Counted from the stretch's first letter, positions 37,517 through 47,647 are shown. The stretch: DNA of 50,480 bases from Oscillospiraceae bacterium (GCA_015064415.1 SVSG01000016.1:1-50480), one strand, 5' to 3'. Translations and numbers: made by a program. Notes: generated by a model not told the origin, from the sequence alone.

Positions 37517-38548
37517 ATGGAAAACATCGTTTTTTATAACGTGAGAAACGCCCCCTTTTCGCTCCACGGTCTTTTTAGGCCGCAAAACGAAGGGCCCTTT
37601 TTGCGCATTCCCGAGGTCGTTGCGAAGCAATGCAACGTCCATATTGCCGAGGGGCTGTATCTGAACACCGCAGGCGGTCGCGTGCGCTTTTGCACCGATG
37701 CTGAGGAGTTGACCTTCCGCGTCACGCGCGCCCCCTTCAAGCTGGGGCTACGCACCTCACCCCTCTTGGAGTTCAGCATTGATCTGTACCACGACACCGC
37801 ACGCGGCTCCAAATTCGTGCTTGGCAGGATGCTGATGCCCGTCGAGGGCAAGGAAAACCTTTGGGAATGCAGCTTCAAGCTTCCCGCAGGCGAGAAATCG
37901 CTGACCGCCTACTTCCCCTGCTACGGCAACGTGGAGGATATGGAGATCGGCCTCCCCGCAGGCGCCACGCTCAAAGCTCACGCGCCCTACACCTATCAAA
38001 AGCCAATTCTTTACTACGGCTCCTCCATCACACAAGGATGTGCCGCCAGCCGCCCCGGCAAGGCGTACCCCTCCATCCTATCCCGCCGCTTCGATATGGA
38101 TTTCATCAATCTCGGCTTTGCGGGCAGCTGCCGCGGTGAGGAGGTGCTGTGCGAGCATATGGCAGGGCTCGACCTCGGTGCCTTCGTCAGCGATTATGAC
38201 CACAATCGCTCCTGCGCGGAAAGACTTGCGGACAACCACTATCGCGTGTATGAGATCATCCGCGAAAAGCACCCCGATATTCCCTATTACATGATCTCCC
38301 GCCCTGATTTTTACTATAACGAGCAGGACTTCAACCGTCGCGCGGTGGTGATGGAAAGCTATCTGCGCGCATGGCGCGGTGGCGACCGTAACGTGTATTT
38401 CATCGACGGCTCTGCCTTTTTTGCCACCGCCGACAAGCTGGAATTCACACAGGACGGCACCCACCCCACCGACGAGGGCTTTTTGCGCATGGCAGACCTC
38501 ATCGGTGCAGTGCTGGAGAATACCCTCCCCTTCGAGAAAATGAAATAA
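37517..38548 (+). CDS. SGNH/GDSL-type esterase with N-terminal beta domain
   Basis: 343 residues without a signal peptide. Residues about 1-150 form a jelly-roll-like domain, as in SGNH acetyl-esterases. Block I is YGSSITQGCA (nucleophile S170), then NLGFAGSCRGEE (block II glycine), and the C-terminal DGTHPTDEG with D313 and H316. Likely an intracellular deacetylase of O-acetylated sugars or oligosaccharides. It stands alone between the PIG-L gene (divergent) and pgsA (convergent) but fits the amino-sugar theme. Confidence 0.85.
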   Translation: MENIVFYNVRNAPFSLHGLFRPQNEGPFLRIPEVVAKQCNVHIAEGLYLNTAGGRVRFCTDAEELTFRVTRAPFKLGLRTSPLLEFSIDLYHDTARGSKFVLGRMLMPVEGKENLWECSFKLPAGEKSLTAYFPCYGNVEDMEIGLPAGATLKAHAPYTYQKPILYYGSSITQGCAASRPGKAYPSILSRRFDMDFINLGFAGSCRGEEVLCEHMAGLDLGAFVSDYDHNRSCAERLADNHYRVYEIIREKHPDIPYYMISRPDFYYNEQDFNRRAVVMESYLRAWRGGDRNVYFIDGSAFFATADKLEFTQDGTHPTDEGFLRMADLIGAVLENTLPFEKMK

Positions 38549-38565
38549 GCCCCCAAACGGTATGA

Positions 38566-38599
38566 GAAAAGCCCGAAGGCGCACGCCTTCGGGCTTTTT
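38566..38599. terminator. Bidirectional terminator
   Basis: AAAAGCCCGAAGGCG and CGCCTTCGGGCTTTTT between the converging SGNH and pgsA genes. Confidence 0.85.
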
Positions 38600-38603
38600 C
38601 ATT

Positions 38604-39251
38604 TTACTTATCCGTTGCAATAAATTTCCAACCACCCTTGAGGTAGTTGTACCCCGACCACACGGTCATCACAAGCACGATACACATGAAAAGGATCGTG
38701 ATCGGGTAGACACCGTGCAGGCAGTAATCGGGCAGGAAATAGGTGATAAGGGCATCCAGAAGCGGCTCGATCAAAAGCGCCCCGATGCACACCACCTGCG
38801 ACAAGGTCTTCAGCTTGCCAAGGATATTGGCGGCAACCACCTGCCCCGAAACGTTCACCAGCACCAAGCGTAGCGAGGTAATGGCAAACTCGCGGAAGAT
38901 CACAAAAACGACCACCGCGAAGAACAGCAGTGTGAAATAAAAATCGTAGGAAATACCGTAGATCTCCGCGTTCAGCATACGGAACAGAATGGAAAGCATC
39001 GTACCGATGACCATGAACTTATCCGCCACGGGATCCATGAACTTGCCGAAATTGGTGATCAGACCGTTGGCTCTGGCAATGTGGCCGTCCATCACGTCGG
39101 TGATGGCGGTCGCAATAAAGACCACGGCGGCAATGCCGTAGCAAAGATAAGGATTGATCACACTTGCGGGCAACAGCAGCAGCACGATGATCACGGGAAC
39201 CATGCAAAGGCGCAACAGCGTCAGCTTATTGGGAAGATTCATTTTGCTCAT
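38604..39251 (-). CDS. pgsA: CDP-diacylglycerol-glycerol-3-phosphate 3-phosphatidyltransferase
   Basis: 215 residues, about five membrane segments. The CDP-alcohol phosphotransferase motif DVMDGHIARANGLITNFGKF followed by MDPVADK (D-G-x2-A-R-x8-G-x3-D-x3-D) is intact. It makes phosphatidylglycerol phosphate, the first step to phosphatidylglycerol and cardiolipin. The ATG at 39251 is 5 bases behind GGAG. It lies 11 bp after rimO in one transcript, a common pairing in Firmicutes. Confidence 0.95.
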   Translation of the reverse strand: MSKMNLPNKLTLLRLCMVPVIIVLLLLPASVINPYLCYGIAAVVFIATAITDVMDGHIARANGLITNFGKFMDPVADKFMVIGTMLSILFRMLNAEIYGISYDFYFTLLFFAVVVFVIFREFAITSLRLVLVNVSGQVVAANILGKLKTLSQVVCIGALLIEPLLDALITYFLPDYCLHGVYPITILFMCIVLVMTVWSGYNYLKGGWKFIATDK

Positions 39252-39262
39252 AATTTCTCCTT

Positions 39263-40609
39263 TCACTCACGCGGAAGAATGCCGCGTCCGTACAGATCGT
39301 AATCCACCACGTCGCGCACCTTGACGTCGATCATACTGCCGGGCGCCACGCGGCGCTCGCATTTGAAATACACCTTACCGTCGATCTCGGGGGCGTCCGC
39401 CGCACTGCGGCCGAAATGTGCCTCGCTGACGGCGTCGAAATCCTCTACCAGCACGCGGATCACACTGCCGATCTTTTTCTCGTTCTGCTCGGCGTTGATC
39501 TGCATCTGCATCTTCATCACGATGTCGGCGCGGTCCTGCTTCAGTTGCTCGTCGATCTGATCCGGCATGTCTGCGGCGGGGGTCCCCTCCTCTGCGGAGT
39601 ACGGGAACACGCCAAGATGCTCGAAGCGCGTCTGCTCGACAAAGCGGCAAAGCTCCTCAAAATCCTCCTCGGTCTCGCCGGGGAAGCCAACGATGAAGGT
39701 GGTGCGAAGCGTCAGGTCCTTGATCTCGCGGCGCAGCTTTGCGATGAGGTCGCGGATCATTTTGCTGTCACCGTGACGGTTCATGCGGCGCAGCACGGGG
39801 TCGGAAATGTGCTGCAGGGGCAGATCGATATACTTGAGAATACGGGGGTTGTCGCGGATCTCGGCGATCAACTCGTCCGTTACCTTGTCGGGATAGCAGT
39901 AAAGCAGGCGGATCCAGGGGATCTGCGTTTCCTCTGTGATACGGTGCAAAAGCTCGTGCAAGCGGTACTCGCCGTACAGATCCTCGCCGTAGCGGGTGAT
40001 GTCCTGCGCCACCACGCAAAGCTCCTTCACGCCAAGGGCGTCCAGCTCCTTTGCTTCGGCGATCAGATCCTCCATCGGCCGGGAGCGGAACTTACCGCGG
40101 ATCGAGGGAATCGCGCAGTAGGCACAGCGGTTGTCGCACCCCTCCGCGATCTTAAGGTATGCATAATATTCGGGGGTGGTGAGGATACGCTCGCCACCAA
40201 GCTTCACGGTGTTCTTATCCTCAAAGGAGGCGTACTTCGGTGCCTTCTTGCTCTTGCGCTTTTCAATGCTTTGTACCGCATCCACGATGTGATGGATGCT
40301 GCCCACACCAAGCAGAGCGTCCACCTCGGGCATTTCCTTGAAGATCTCCTCACGGTAACGCTCGGCAAGGCACCCCGTCACCACAATGCCCTTCAGTCCA
40401 TTGTGCTTTTTCAGCCATGCCACGTCCAGGATGTTATCGATCGCCTCTTTCTTGGCGCTTTCGATAAAGCCGCAGGTGTTGATGACCACGATCTCCGCCT
40501 CAGTCTCATCCGGCGTGATCTCGTACCCCGCGCTTGCCAGCTCGTGCAGCATCACCTCGGTATCCAGCTGGTTTTTCGGACAGCCGAGAGAAATAAATCC
40601 AATTTTCAT
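39263..40609 (-). CDS. rimO: Ribosomal protein S12 methylthiotransferase RimO
   Basis: 448 residues. The N-terminal cluster cysteines are C10, C46 and C80 (LGCPKNQLD, NTCGFIE, TGCLAERY); the radical-SAM cluster is C158-x3-C162-x2-C165 (GCDNRCAYCAIPSIRG); the C-terminal TRAM domain ends the chain. IPSIRGKFRSR is typical of RimO rather than MiaB. It adds a methylthio group to an aspartate of S12. Start ATG at 40609 (MKIGFISLGC). Confidence 0.95.
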   Translation of the reverse strand: MKIGFISLGCPKNQLDTEVMLHELASAGYEITPDETEAEIVVINTCGFIESAKKEAIDNILDVAWLKKHNGLKGIVVTGCLAERYREEIFKEMPEVDALLGVGSIHHIVDAVQSIEKRKSKKAPKYASFEDKNTVKLGGERILTTPEYYAYLKIAEGCDNRCAYCAIPSIRGKFRSRPMEDLIAEAKELDALGVKELCVVAQDITRYGEDLYGEYRLHELLHRITEETQIPWIRLLYCYPDKVTDELIAEIRDNPRILKYIDLPLQHISDPVLRRMNRHGDSKMIRDLIAKLRREIKDLTLRTTFIVGFPGETEEDFEELCRFVEQTRFEHLGVFPYSAEEGTPAADMPDQIDEQLKQDRADIVMKMQMQINAEQNEKKIGSVIRVLVEDFDAVSEAHFGRSAADAPEIDGKVYFKCERRVAPGSMIDVKVRDVVDYDLYGRGILPRE

Positions 40610-40648
40610 ACATTCTGCCTTTCGCAAAACAAATATATCCAATATATT

Positions 40649-40677
40649 ATTATAATACATATATGTGAAAAAGTCAA
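40649..40677 (-). promoter_or_regulatory. Promoter of rimO-pgsA
   Basis: Minus strand TTGACT (40677-40672), 17 bp, TATAAT (40654-40649). Confidence 0.8.
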
Positions 40678-40700
40678 GCAAAAGACGAAAAAAACAAAGA

Positions 40701-40724
40701 GGGGTGCCGCCGCGGCGGCACCCC
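40701..40724 (-). terminator. Terminator of thiT
   Basis: GGGGTGCCGCCG and CGGCGGCACCCC form a perfect 24-bp palindrome, followed on the minus strand by T-rich sequence. Confidence 0.85.
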
Positions 40725-40744
40725 GTGTTCAAGGGAAAAATTAT

Positions 40745-41593
40745 TTACTCCGCGCTCTTGGCGCTTTTCAAAAGACGATGGCGCATCACAAGCAACGTGA
40801 CGCACACCAACGCACAAATGGCGCTTACCAGGATAACGGTCAGCCAGAAGCTGTCGGCAAGTCCGTCCGTCACGGCAAGCCCCGTCACGTCAAATTCGCC
40901 CGTCTCGGCGTTCTGCAATCTCGGGAAGATCAGCGCCACGTCCACGATCACGCCCACCACTGCGAACACGCCCGCAAGCAGCGAAAGCACGCCGGCCTCG
41001 GAGGGAACGCTCTGATCGCGCACAAGACGCACGGGCTGGTCGCGACGGAAATCCAGCAAGGAGCCGAGATAGTACGCCACGGCGATCAGCACGATGGTCT
41101 CGGGGATCATGTACGTCGCGTTATAGATCAGCGAGTAGCCAAGCGCCGCGCTGTCGGGGATGGAAAGCCCCGCCCATACGGTGGCGCCCGAGATCACGTG
41201 GCAAAGGTAGCGCAGCACGCACACCAGAAGGCCGCCTGCGGCAAGCGCGAGATTCTGCTTCTCGGTCACACGGCGGAAGATGCCGCCAAGTCCCACCACC
41301 GCAAAGGCGATGATATAGTCCAGGAAAATGATGGCCACCACGGATTGCCACGTGGTGAAATAGGAAAGATTGTTGAGCCCCAAAAGCTGCTGCAGCACGG
41401 CATACACCGTGGCGCCCCCAAGCCCCCACAGCGTACCGTGACGGTAAGCAAGCAAAAGGATCGGGAACATTGACGCCAGCGTGATCGAGCCGCCGTAGGG
41501 CAGCTCCGCGATCTTGAGGACGGAAAGCACGGTGGCAAGCGCGACAAGCAGTGCCGCCTCCACCAATTTTCGGGTTCGCATGGTCTGTTTCAT
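40745..41593 (-). CDS. thiT: Thiamin ECF transporter S component ThiT, extended
   Basis: 282 residues. The N-terminal 185 or so match ThiT: LVEAALLVALATVLSVLKI, AELPYGGSITLASMFPILLLAYRHG, GATVYAVLQQLLG, VISGATVWAG. It is the substrate-binding membrane subunit that works with a shared ECF energy module not in this window. Odd: ThiT is usually near 190 residues; here about 90 extra residues carry two more hydrophobic segments (LLAGVFAVVGVIVDVALIF; FWLTVILVSAICALVCVTLL). A TPP riboswitch with terminator precedes it, which supports the thiamin role. Confidence 0.9.
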   Translation of the reverse strand: MKQTMRTRKLVEAALLVALATVLSVLKIAELPYGGSITLASMFPILLLAYRHGTLWGLGGATVYAVLQQLLGLNNLSYFTTWQSVVAIIFLDYIIAFAVVGLGGIFRRVTEKQNLALAAGGLLVCVLRYLCHVISGATVWAGLSIPDSAALGYSLIYNATYMIPETIVLIAVAYYLGSLLDFRRDQPVRLVRDQSVPSEAGVLSLLAGVFAVVGVIVDVALIFPRLQNAETGEFDVTGLAVTDGLADSFWLTVILVSAICALVCVTLLVMRHRLLKSAKSAE

Positions 41594-41615
41594 CGGGAAA
41601 ACCTCCAAGAAAAAA

Positions 41616-41645
41616 TTTACCGCACGAAAATCTCCGTGCGGTAAA
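41616..41645 (-). terminator. Expression-platform terminator of the TPP riboswitch
   Basis: TTTACCGCACG and CGTGCGGTAAA form the stem, then a T-run on the minus strand before the thiT ribosome site. Ligand-bound aptamer should favour this terminator. Confidence 0.85.
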
Positions 41646-41673
41646 GAATTTGACCTTGCAGGTCATCCCTTGA

Positions 41674-41757
41674 ACTCTCCCTACGCCGGCATTATCCGTA
41701 TCAGGTTTAAGGGTTCGAGCCCAGCTCGTCTCAGCCGTCGTACGACAGCGCCCCCGA
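41674..41757 (-). promoter_or_regulatory. TPP (THI-box) riboswitch aptamer
   Basis: Reading on the minus strand: GGGGGCGC at the 5' end, the invariant GCTGAGA, ACCCTT, AACCTGATACGGATAATGCC, and GCGTAGGGA. These are the conserved blocks of the thiamin pyrophosphate riboswitch. It controls thiT by transcription termination. Confidence 0.95.
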
Positions 41758-41780
41758 TTTTTATGCGGTTTACGCTATAA

Positions 41781-41809
41781 AGTATACTCACGAAAGGCCG
41801 TCTTGTCAA
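41781..41809 (-). promoter_or_regulatory. Promoter of the riboswitch-thiT transcript
   Basis: Minus strand TTGACA (41809-41804), 17 bp, TATACT (41786-41781), just upstream of the aptamer. Confidence 0.85.
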
Positions 41810-41826
41810 GGGCTTTTCGAAAAAAA

Positions 41827-43140
41827 TCAATAATAATTGTTGGCAGCCACCATGGTGATGTCCACGCTGTCGCGCAAGGACTCGTCCACCGTCACCTGCG
41901 TCAGGTAATCCTGCAGGCGTTGCTGCAGCATGTATTCGATGGTCAGGTCCTCCAGCATCTGGAACCAGCGGTTGTTCGCGGGCTTGGACCACGCGCCCTC
42001 ATCCAGATCCACGCGCATGATCAGATAGTAGCCCGTGTCCGAATTCAGAATGGCCATTTCACCGATCTCCAGCTTGGCAAGCTCGACGGAGAAGGTGTAA
42101 AAGACGGTGTCGGTCACGTACACGCCCTCGGGAAAATACATCCCGTTGGGGGCATATTTGGCATTGAACTCCGGATTGTCGGAGTACTTTTCCATCGCGG
42201 CAAGGAAGAGGTCCGCATCCCCCTTGCACTCCTCGGCAATGTGCTGCAGCTCCTCATAACGCTTTTTCATCTGCTCGTCGGTATAATACTTCACCTTCGG
42301 CTCGCCCTTCTCGTCGGTCTCCAGCTCGGTTCTGCCCTCGGTGGTATTATAGGCGATCGCCCCCAGCGTGCCGTCCTCGTTCTTGATACGGTAGACCTGA
42401 TGACCGTACTTGTCCGTCTCACTCGTCCCCACGCCGTTCTTTCTGTCGTAGGCATAGCGCACGCCGATCACGGAGCCGCCTTCCCCGACCAGATCCTCAA
42501 AATACGCGACGTTGCCCTCCGCGTCCTTGATATAATCGAAATAGTAGTTGGCGTACAGCATCTGGTAGCCGCGGTAAAAGGTCTTTTGATAGAATTCCTC
42601 TTTAACCGAGGAGGAAAGCAGACTGCCGTTCTCACCGTACAGATAATCCTTCAGCCGCTGCACCTTTGCGTCCATGATCCAGGCATCGCGCAACACGGTC
42701 ACGTTGGCACCGTACGCCTGAAGCACCGAATTCAGCTTGGTCTCGGAGCCCTCTCCCACCTCGTCGATCAGATCCTCGATCCACTCGTCGATGGATGCCT
42801 CCACCTCGTCGGAAAGCGTAAGCTCCAGCTCCTCGTAAAGAAGCAGAGCCGCCGCGATATAGCGGAGCGTTTCAAGCACCTCGTTGGTGTAGTATTCCTT
42901 ACGCGTCTCCTCGCCCTCAAGCTCGGTGTAGGTCGCCCAGTAGGCAGGATCGTTCACCGCATCCCCTGCGGCGTGCAGTCTGCCCTTTGCACGTGAGAGA
43001 TAAAGCTGAAAGACGTTCACGGAAATCTCGACGTCGCCGTTTCCCGCGCTGATCATCGTGGCGCCGTGATTCTCGCATCCGCAAAGCAAAAAGCAGAGCG
43101 TCAACAACAGCAAAACAAGACTTGTGGTTAACTTTTTCAT
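41827..43140 (-). CDS. SurA/PrsA-like foldase lipoprotein
   Basis: 437 residues. Signal peptide MKKLTTSLVLLLLTLCFLL with lipobox LCGC (CENHG). A long helical, acidic N-terminal region (SurA-N-like; SDEVEASIDEWIEDLIDEVG) is followed, after about residue 300, by a parvulin-like half: FLAAMEKYSDNPEFN ... FYTFSVELAKLEIGEMAILN and TGYYLIMRV. It probably helps secreted proteins fold at the membrane. The parvulin part is degenerate, so peptidyl-prolyl isomerase activity is doubtful. It is the last gene of the pth-mfd transcript, 17 bp after mfd. Confidence 0.75.
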   Translation of the reverse strand: MKKLTTSLVLLLLTLCFLLCGCENHGATMISAGNGDVEISVNVFQLYLSRAKGRLHAAGDAVNDPAYWATYTELEGEETRKEYYTNEVLETLRYIAAALLLYEELELTLSDEVEASIDEWIEDLIDEVGEGSETKLNSVLQAYGANVTVLRDAWIMDAKVQRLKDYLYGENGSLLSSSVKEEFYQKTFYRGYQMLYANYYFDYIKDAEGNVAYFEDLVGEGGSVIGVRYAYDRKNGVGTSETDKYGHQVYRIKNEDGTLGAIAYNTTEGRTELETDEKGEPKVKYYTDEQMKKRYEELQHIAEECKGDADLFLAAMEKYSDNPEFNAKYAPNGMYFPEGVYVTDTVFYTFSVELAKLEIGEMAILNSDTGYYLIMRVDLDEGAWSKPANNRWFQMLEDLTIEYMLQQRLQDYLTQVTVDESLRDSVDITMVAANNYY

Positions 43141-43157
43141 GATACGTACCCCTCTTT

Positions 43158-46100
43158 TCAGGTTTTTTTCGACTTGGCGGCGAGAATTTCGCCGTAGCGT
43201 ACAAACAGCGTTTTCAGGTCGGACAATCCCTTTTTCCCCTTCTCCATGCGATAGCGGATGGTGGGATTTTCCGACATCATCATGCGCAATCTTCCCTTGA
43301 ATTCCTCTGCCAGCTCCATCCAGATCTCCACGTCAAAGGAGGGCGCGCCGATGAACAGCTCCGCGCCGTTTTGCCGCAGCTGGGTGACGCCCGCGTTTTG
43401 CGCAAGCGAGCGGATGAGCGAGATCTCCAAAAGGTTGGATGCCGCCTGCGGCAGATCGCCGTAGCGGTCAAGCAGCTCGTCGGTCATATCGTCCAGATCG
43501 TATTGCGTTGCGATCAGCGAGATGCGCTTATAAAGAGACATGCGTTGCGTGGCGGCCTTGACGTATTTTTCCGGCAGGCACGCGTCAAAGGCAAGATTGA
43601 CGATGCATTCCGGCTTTTCCTCTACCTTCTCGCCCCGCTCCTCCAGCACCGCACGCTCCAAGAGCTTGACGTAAAGGTCATAGCCCACGGCATCCAGATG
43701 GCCGTGCTGCTGGGCGCCAAGCAGATTGCCCGCACCGCGCAGCTCCAGATCGCGCAGCGCAATGCGGAAGCCCGCGCCGAACTCGGCGTACTCGCGGATG
43801 GCCTCCAGACGCTTGCGCTGGATGTCGGTGAGCGATTTGGACTTGGGATAGGTGAAATAAGCGTACGCACGACGGGGGGAGCGCCCCACGCGGCCGCGCA
43901 GCTGATGCAGCTGAGAAAGCCCCAGACGGTGCGCATTATCCACGATCAACGTGTTCGCGTTCGGCACGTCGATACCCGTCTCGATGATGGTGGTGCTGAC
44001 CAGAATATCGATCTCGCCCGAGATCATATCTCCCCAGATCTTTTCCAGCATATCCTTGCTCATCTGCCCGTGCGCAACGGTCACGCGCGCCTCGGGGATG
44101 CTGCGGGAGATCTCTGCGGCAAGCTCGTGAATGTTTTCCACGGTGTTGTGCAGGTAAAACACCTGCCCGCCGCGCCGCAGCTCACGTCGGATGGCCTCCT
44201 CCACGATCAGCCCGTCATCCTCCAGCACGTAGGTCTGCACGGGCAGACGGTCGCCGGGGGCCTCGTCCAGCACGGAGATGTCGCGGATGCCGCTCATCGC
44301 CATGTTCAGCGTGCGCGGGATGGGGGTCGCCGTCAGCGTCAGCACGTCCACGTTCCCCGCCATCTGCTTGATCTTTTCCTTTTGCGCTACGCCAAAGCGT
44401 TGCTCCTCGTCCACAATGAGAAGCCCCAGATCCTTGAACTGCACGTCCTTGGAGATCAGGCGGTGCGTACCCACGACAATGTCCACGTCGCCGCGCGCCA
44501 GGCGCTTCAGCGTGGCCTCCTGCTGCTTTGGCGTGCGAAAGCGGGAAAGCATATCCGCGCGCACGGCAAAGGCGCGCATGCGCGATTGAATGGTCTGAAA
44601 ATGTTGCAATGCAAGAATGGTGGTGGGCACTAAGATCGCCACCTGCTTGCCCGCCAGCACGGCCTTGTAGGCGGCGCGCAGTGCCACCTCGGTCTTACCG
44701 AAGCCCACGTCACCGCAAAGCAGGCGGTCCATGGGCGTGGCACACATCATATCGTTCTTGATATCCGCTGCCGCCGACATCTGCCCCTCGGTCTCCTCAT
44801 AGGCAAACGCCGCCTCAAAATCCAGCTGATAGGCGTCGTCCGCGGGGAACGCAAAGCCGGGACGCCTTGCGCGCTCGGCATACAGACGGATCAGATCCTT
44901 CGCCATATCCGCCACGGCCGCCTTGGCACGTGCCTTCGCCTTTTTCCAGTCTCCCCCGCCGAAGCGAGAGAGCTTCACCATGCCGTCGTCGGCATGTGCA
45001 CCGATATATTTGGAAACGCTGTCCAGACGGTCGCAGGGCAAAAACAACTGATCGCTGCCCGCATACTGAATGCTGATATAATCACGCGTGACCCCGTCGA
45101 TGGTCAGCGTTTCCAGACCCATATAACGGCCGATACCGTGTGCCTCGTGCACCACAAGATCCCCCACCTGCAGCTCGGCATAGGAAAGGATCTTTCCCTT
45201 GGCGTTTTTCTGCTTTTTGGCGTGGCGCAATTTCCCCGCGGCGGCAAGCCCACCGTGTCTTGTATCCGTGGCAAGTGACAGCACCGCCACGCTGGCGGCG
45301 GAAAGCTCAAAGCCCGCGCTCGGCTCCCGCCACTCGATCAGCACCTCCCCCGGCTCCGGCAGGATGCTTTCCCCCGCGCACGCAAGGCGCGCCGTGATCT
45401 CGTGTGCCGCAAGCTGCTTTTTGGTGTCCTTGGCCGAGGTCTCGTTCTCCGCGACAAGGATCACGCGTTGTGAGGCCGCGGCATAATGCTCCAGATCCTC
45501 CAGCAAAAGGTCGAACCGCTCGCCGTAGCAGACGGTGTGCTTGGTGCGGAAGCTGTAAAGCCCCGAAAGGCGCTTGCCCGCAAGCCCCTCCGCGATCGAA
45601 TCGACGTGAAGCGGCACCGCCTCGTCAAGAAAGCTCTCAAAAGCGCTGTTCGGACGGCTGTATTCCGCAAAACGGGCCATAACGGTACCGCTTTCGATCA
45701 GATCCTTGATCATTTCGTCCCGATGCCAGGCCGCGGCCTTCAGGCGATCGTGGATGGCGTTCGTGCCGCGCAAAAGCGTCAAAGATCCCTTCGGGAAATA
45801 GGAAAGCAGACATTCGCACGCGGGGTCCACCAGCGACAGATATTTGTCCGCAAAGCGCACCTCGCCGCCGTTTCTGAGCTCGGCAAGCTCGCTTTTGAGC
45901 TCCTCCTTGGCGCGCTCGTCACGGCATTTTTGCAGCTGACCCTCCACCGCCTCGCACAAGCGTCCGCGTGCCTCCTCGTCCAGAAGCACCTCGCGGGCGG
46001 GCGGGATCTCGCACCCCGTCACAGGTGTGTGCAGGCGTTGCGTTTCCGCATCGAAAAGCCCCATGCGGTCGATCTCGTCGCCAAACAGCTCAATGCGCAA

Positions 46101-46715
46101 GGGGGCCGCGCCCGTCACGATCTTGTTCTCCACGGAAAGCGCGCGCAAATGCGGCGCGTAAATATCCACAATGCCGCCGCGCATGGCGAATTGCCCGGGG
46201 CCCTCCACCATGTCCACGCGCGCGTAACCCGCCGCCACCAGCTGTGCGGCAAGCACGGCGGGGTCGCAGGGGGTGTCGCTGTCAAGGTGCAGCGTGCGCA
46301 CCGACAGCTTTTCGCGGGAAACGGTATAGCCAAGCGCCGCATCCGGCGTGGTCAGCACCACGTCAAAGTCTCCGCGCGAGAGCCCCCACAGCACGCGCAC
46401 GCGATCGTGCTCGTACTCGTGCGAGGCGGTGATGTTATAAAAAGTGAGGTCACGTGCCGTGAAAAACGCGGCACGGAGCCCGTGCTGTGTCAAAAAATTC
46501 TGCAGGCGGTTGCACTCCTTTTCCTCGGGCAGGATGCAAAGTGCGGGGCCGTGCGCGGCAAGCGAGGAGAGCAACGCGACCGTCATGGCGTCTGCCGCGC
46601 CCTCGCAAAGGCCGCACGCGGCAAAGGGCAAGGAGCGGGCCCCGAGGGCGTTCTTCAGATCGGTATAAAGCTGGCGGTACTCGCGGTCCGCCTCAAAGCA
46701 CGTGCGGATCAGCAT
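43158..46715 (-). CDS. mfd: Transcription-repair coupling factor Mfd
   Basis: 1185 residues, the usual length. UvrB-like N-terminal modules; RNA-polymerase-interacting domain at about 515-580 ([31 protein letters not shown]); RecG-type helicase with Walker [18 protein letters not shown] (about 665-680), [10 protein letters not shown] (DEEQ box) and [10 protein letters not shown]-terminal TRCF domain. It removes stalled RNA polymerase and recruits UvrA. The start overlaps the end of pth by several bases. Confidence 0.97.
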   Translation of the reverse strand: MLIRTCFEADREYRQLYTDLKNALGARSLPFAACGLCEGAADAMTVALLSSLAAHGPALCILPEEKECNRLQNFLTQHGLRAAFFTARDLTFYNITASHEYEHDRVRVLWGLSRGDFDVVLTTPDAALGYTVSREKLSVRTLHLDSDTPCDPAVLAAQLVAAGYARVDMVEGPGQFAMRGGIVDIYAPHLRALSVENKIVTGAAPLRIELFGDEIDRMGLFDAETQRLHTPVTGCEIPPAREVLLDEEARGRLCEAVEGQLQKCRDERAKEELKSELAELRNGGEVRFADKYLSLVDPACECLLSYFPKGSLTLLRGTNAIHDRLKAAAWHRDEMIKDLIESGTVMARFAEYSRPNSAFESFLDEAVPLHVDSIAEGLAGKRLSGLYSFRTKHTVCYGERFDLLLEDLEHYAAASQRVILVAENETSAKDTKKQLAAHEITARLACAGESILPEPGEVLIEWREPSAGFELSAASVAVLSLATDTRHGGLAAAGKLRHAKKQKNAKGKILSYAELQVGDLVVHEAHGIGRYMGLETLTIDGVTRDYISIQYAGSDQLFLPCDRLDSVSKYIGAHADDGMVKLSRFGGGDWKKAKARAKAAVADMAKDLIRLYAERARRPGFAFPADDAYQLDFEAAFAYEETEGQMSAAADIKNDMMCATPMDRLLCGDVGFGKTEVALRAAYKAVLAGKQVAILVPTTILALQHFQTIQSRMRAFAVRADMLSRFRTPKQQEATLKRLARGDVDIVVGTHRLISKDVQFKDLGLLIVDEEQRFGVAQKEKIKQMAGNVDVLTLTATPIPRTLNMAMSGIRDISVLDEAPGDRLPVQTYVLEDDGLIVEEAIRRELRRGGQVFYLHNTVENIHELAAEISRSIPEARVTVAHGQMSKDMLEKIWGDMISGEIDILVSTTIIETGIDVPNANTLIVDNAHRLGLSQLHQLRGRVGRSPRRAYAYFTYPKSKSLTDIQRKRLEAIREYAEFGAGFRIALRDLELRGAGNLLGAQQHGHLDAVGYDLYVKLLERAVLEERGEKVEEKPECIVNLAFDACLPEKYVKAATQRMSLYKRISLIATQYDLDDMTDELLDRYGDLPQAASNLLEISLIRSLAQNAGVTQLRQNGAELFIGAPSFDVEIWMELAEEFKGRLRMMMSENPTIRYRMEKGKKGLSDLKTLFVRYGEILAAKSKKT

Positions 46716-47350
46716 ACGCCGGCCCCGTTACAGCGCTGCTGCGCGCCGGCAAGATCCCCTTTGATAAGCAGCTCCGCCCCCGACTGTACCACGGGGAAGG
46801 TCGCCTCCAGTGTCTCGCGCTCGGCAGGGGTGAAATTCGACAGCACCCAATCGGCAAGGTCGTATTCGGGATTAGGGCGCTCGCCCACGCCCACGCGCAC
46901 GCGCGGAAATTCGTTGGATTGCAGCTGATAAATAATGCTCTTGATGCCGTTGTGGCCGCCATCGCTTCCCTTCCCGCGCACGCGAAGGCGTCCCACGGCA
47001 AGGTTGATATCGTCATAGATCACGATGATATTGGCGGGCTCGATATGATAAAACGCCGCCGCCTCGCGCACCGCCTCGCCCGACAGATTCATAAAGGTCT
47101 GGGGCTTCATCAGCAGCACGTGCGCGCCGCCGAGCGTCGCCTCTGCGGTAAGCGCCTTGAAGCGCGTGCGCTCGATGCGCACACCCAGCTTCTGTGCGAT
47201 GTGATCCAACGCCAAAAAGCCCGCGTTGTGGCGGGTGCTCGCGTACTGCGCGCCCGGATTGCCAAGCCCCACCACGATATGCGTCACGGGGCCCGCAGGT
47301 GCGGGCGTTGCCTTTTCAATTTTCTTAAAGAGATCAAAAATATCAGCCAT
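46709..47350 (-). CDS. pth: Peptidyl-tRNA hydrolase
   Basis: 213 residues, with an N-terminal extension of about 23 residues (MADIFDLFKKIEKATPAPAG) before the canonical start VTHIVVGLGNPGAQYASTRHNAGF, which carries the catalytic His. Further signatures: LLMKPQTFMNLSGEAV, IVIYDDINLAVGRLRVRGKG, and GSDGGHNGIKSII. The extension is kept because the ATG at 47350 has GGAGG upstream. It recycles peptidyl-tRNA. First gene of pth-mfd-lipoprotein. Confidence 0.95.
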   Translation of the reverse strand: MADIFDLFKKIEKATPAPAGPVTHIVVGLGNPGAQYASTRHNAGFLALDHIAQKLGVRIERTRFKALTAEATLGGAHVLLMKPQTFMNLSGEAVREAAAFYHIEPANIIVIYDDINLAVGRLRVRGKGSDGGHNGIKSIIYQLQSNEFPRVRVGVGERPNPEYDLADWVLSNFTPAERETLEATFPVVQSGAELLIKGDLAGAQQRCNGAGVC

Positions 47351-47420
47351 TTTGTCCTCCATGCAACAAAACGCCACCGCGGGAGGCCCCGCGCCGACGA
47401 TCAAACACGATATTGTCTTC

Positions 47421-47450
47421 ATTATACACCCAACCCACCCCTTCTGTCAA
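47421..47450 (-). promoter_or_regulatory. Promoter of pth-mfd
   Basis: Minus strand TTGACA (47450-47445), 18 bp, TATAAT (47426-47421). Confidence 0.75.
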
Positions 47451-47531
47451 ACAAATTTTCTTTGTTTGCATCCCGTTCAAAAAACTTTTACCTATTTTTG
47501 TATTATTTTTGCATTTTTTTCGCAAGAGGAC

Positions 47532-47560
47532 TTGTATTTTTTTCTACATTATGGTATAAT
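47532..47560 (+). promoter_or_regulatory. Promoter of ppdK
   Basis: TTGTAT (47532-47537), 17 bp, TATAAT (47555-47560), preceded by A/T tracts. About 85 bases of leader follow. Confidence 0.7.
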
Positions 47561-47647
47561 ATTGTGCGTTGTGTGGGGGAGAAGCATATTTTCCCGCCAC
47601 AAATCCCAAAAAATCCACAGAATAAAAATATCGGAGGTATTTTCACT

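Noticed and set aside
39416..41473. 685-aa open frame antisense to rimO and thiT
   Set aside because: It spans a terminator, a promoter and two genes with clear motifs on the other strand; no domain is seen.
46487..47647. Open frame continuing upstream of ppdK as an N-terminal extension
   Set aside because: It runs antisense to pth and through the ppdK promoter; the true start at 47648 has a ribosome site and the family start MAKKYCYLF.
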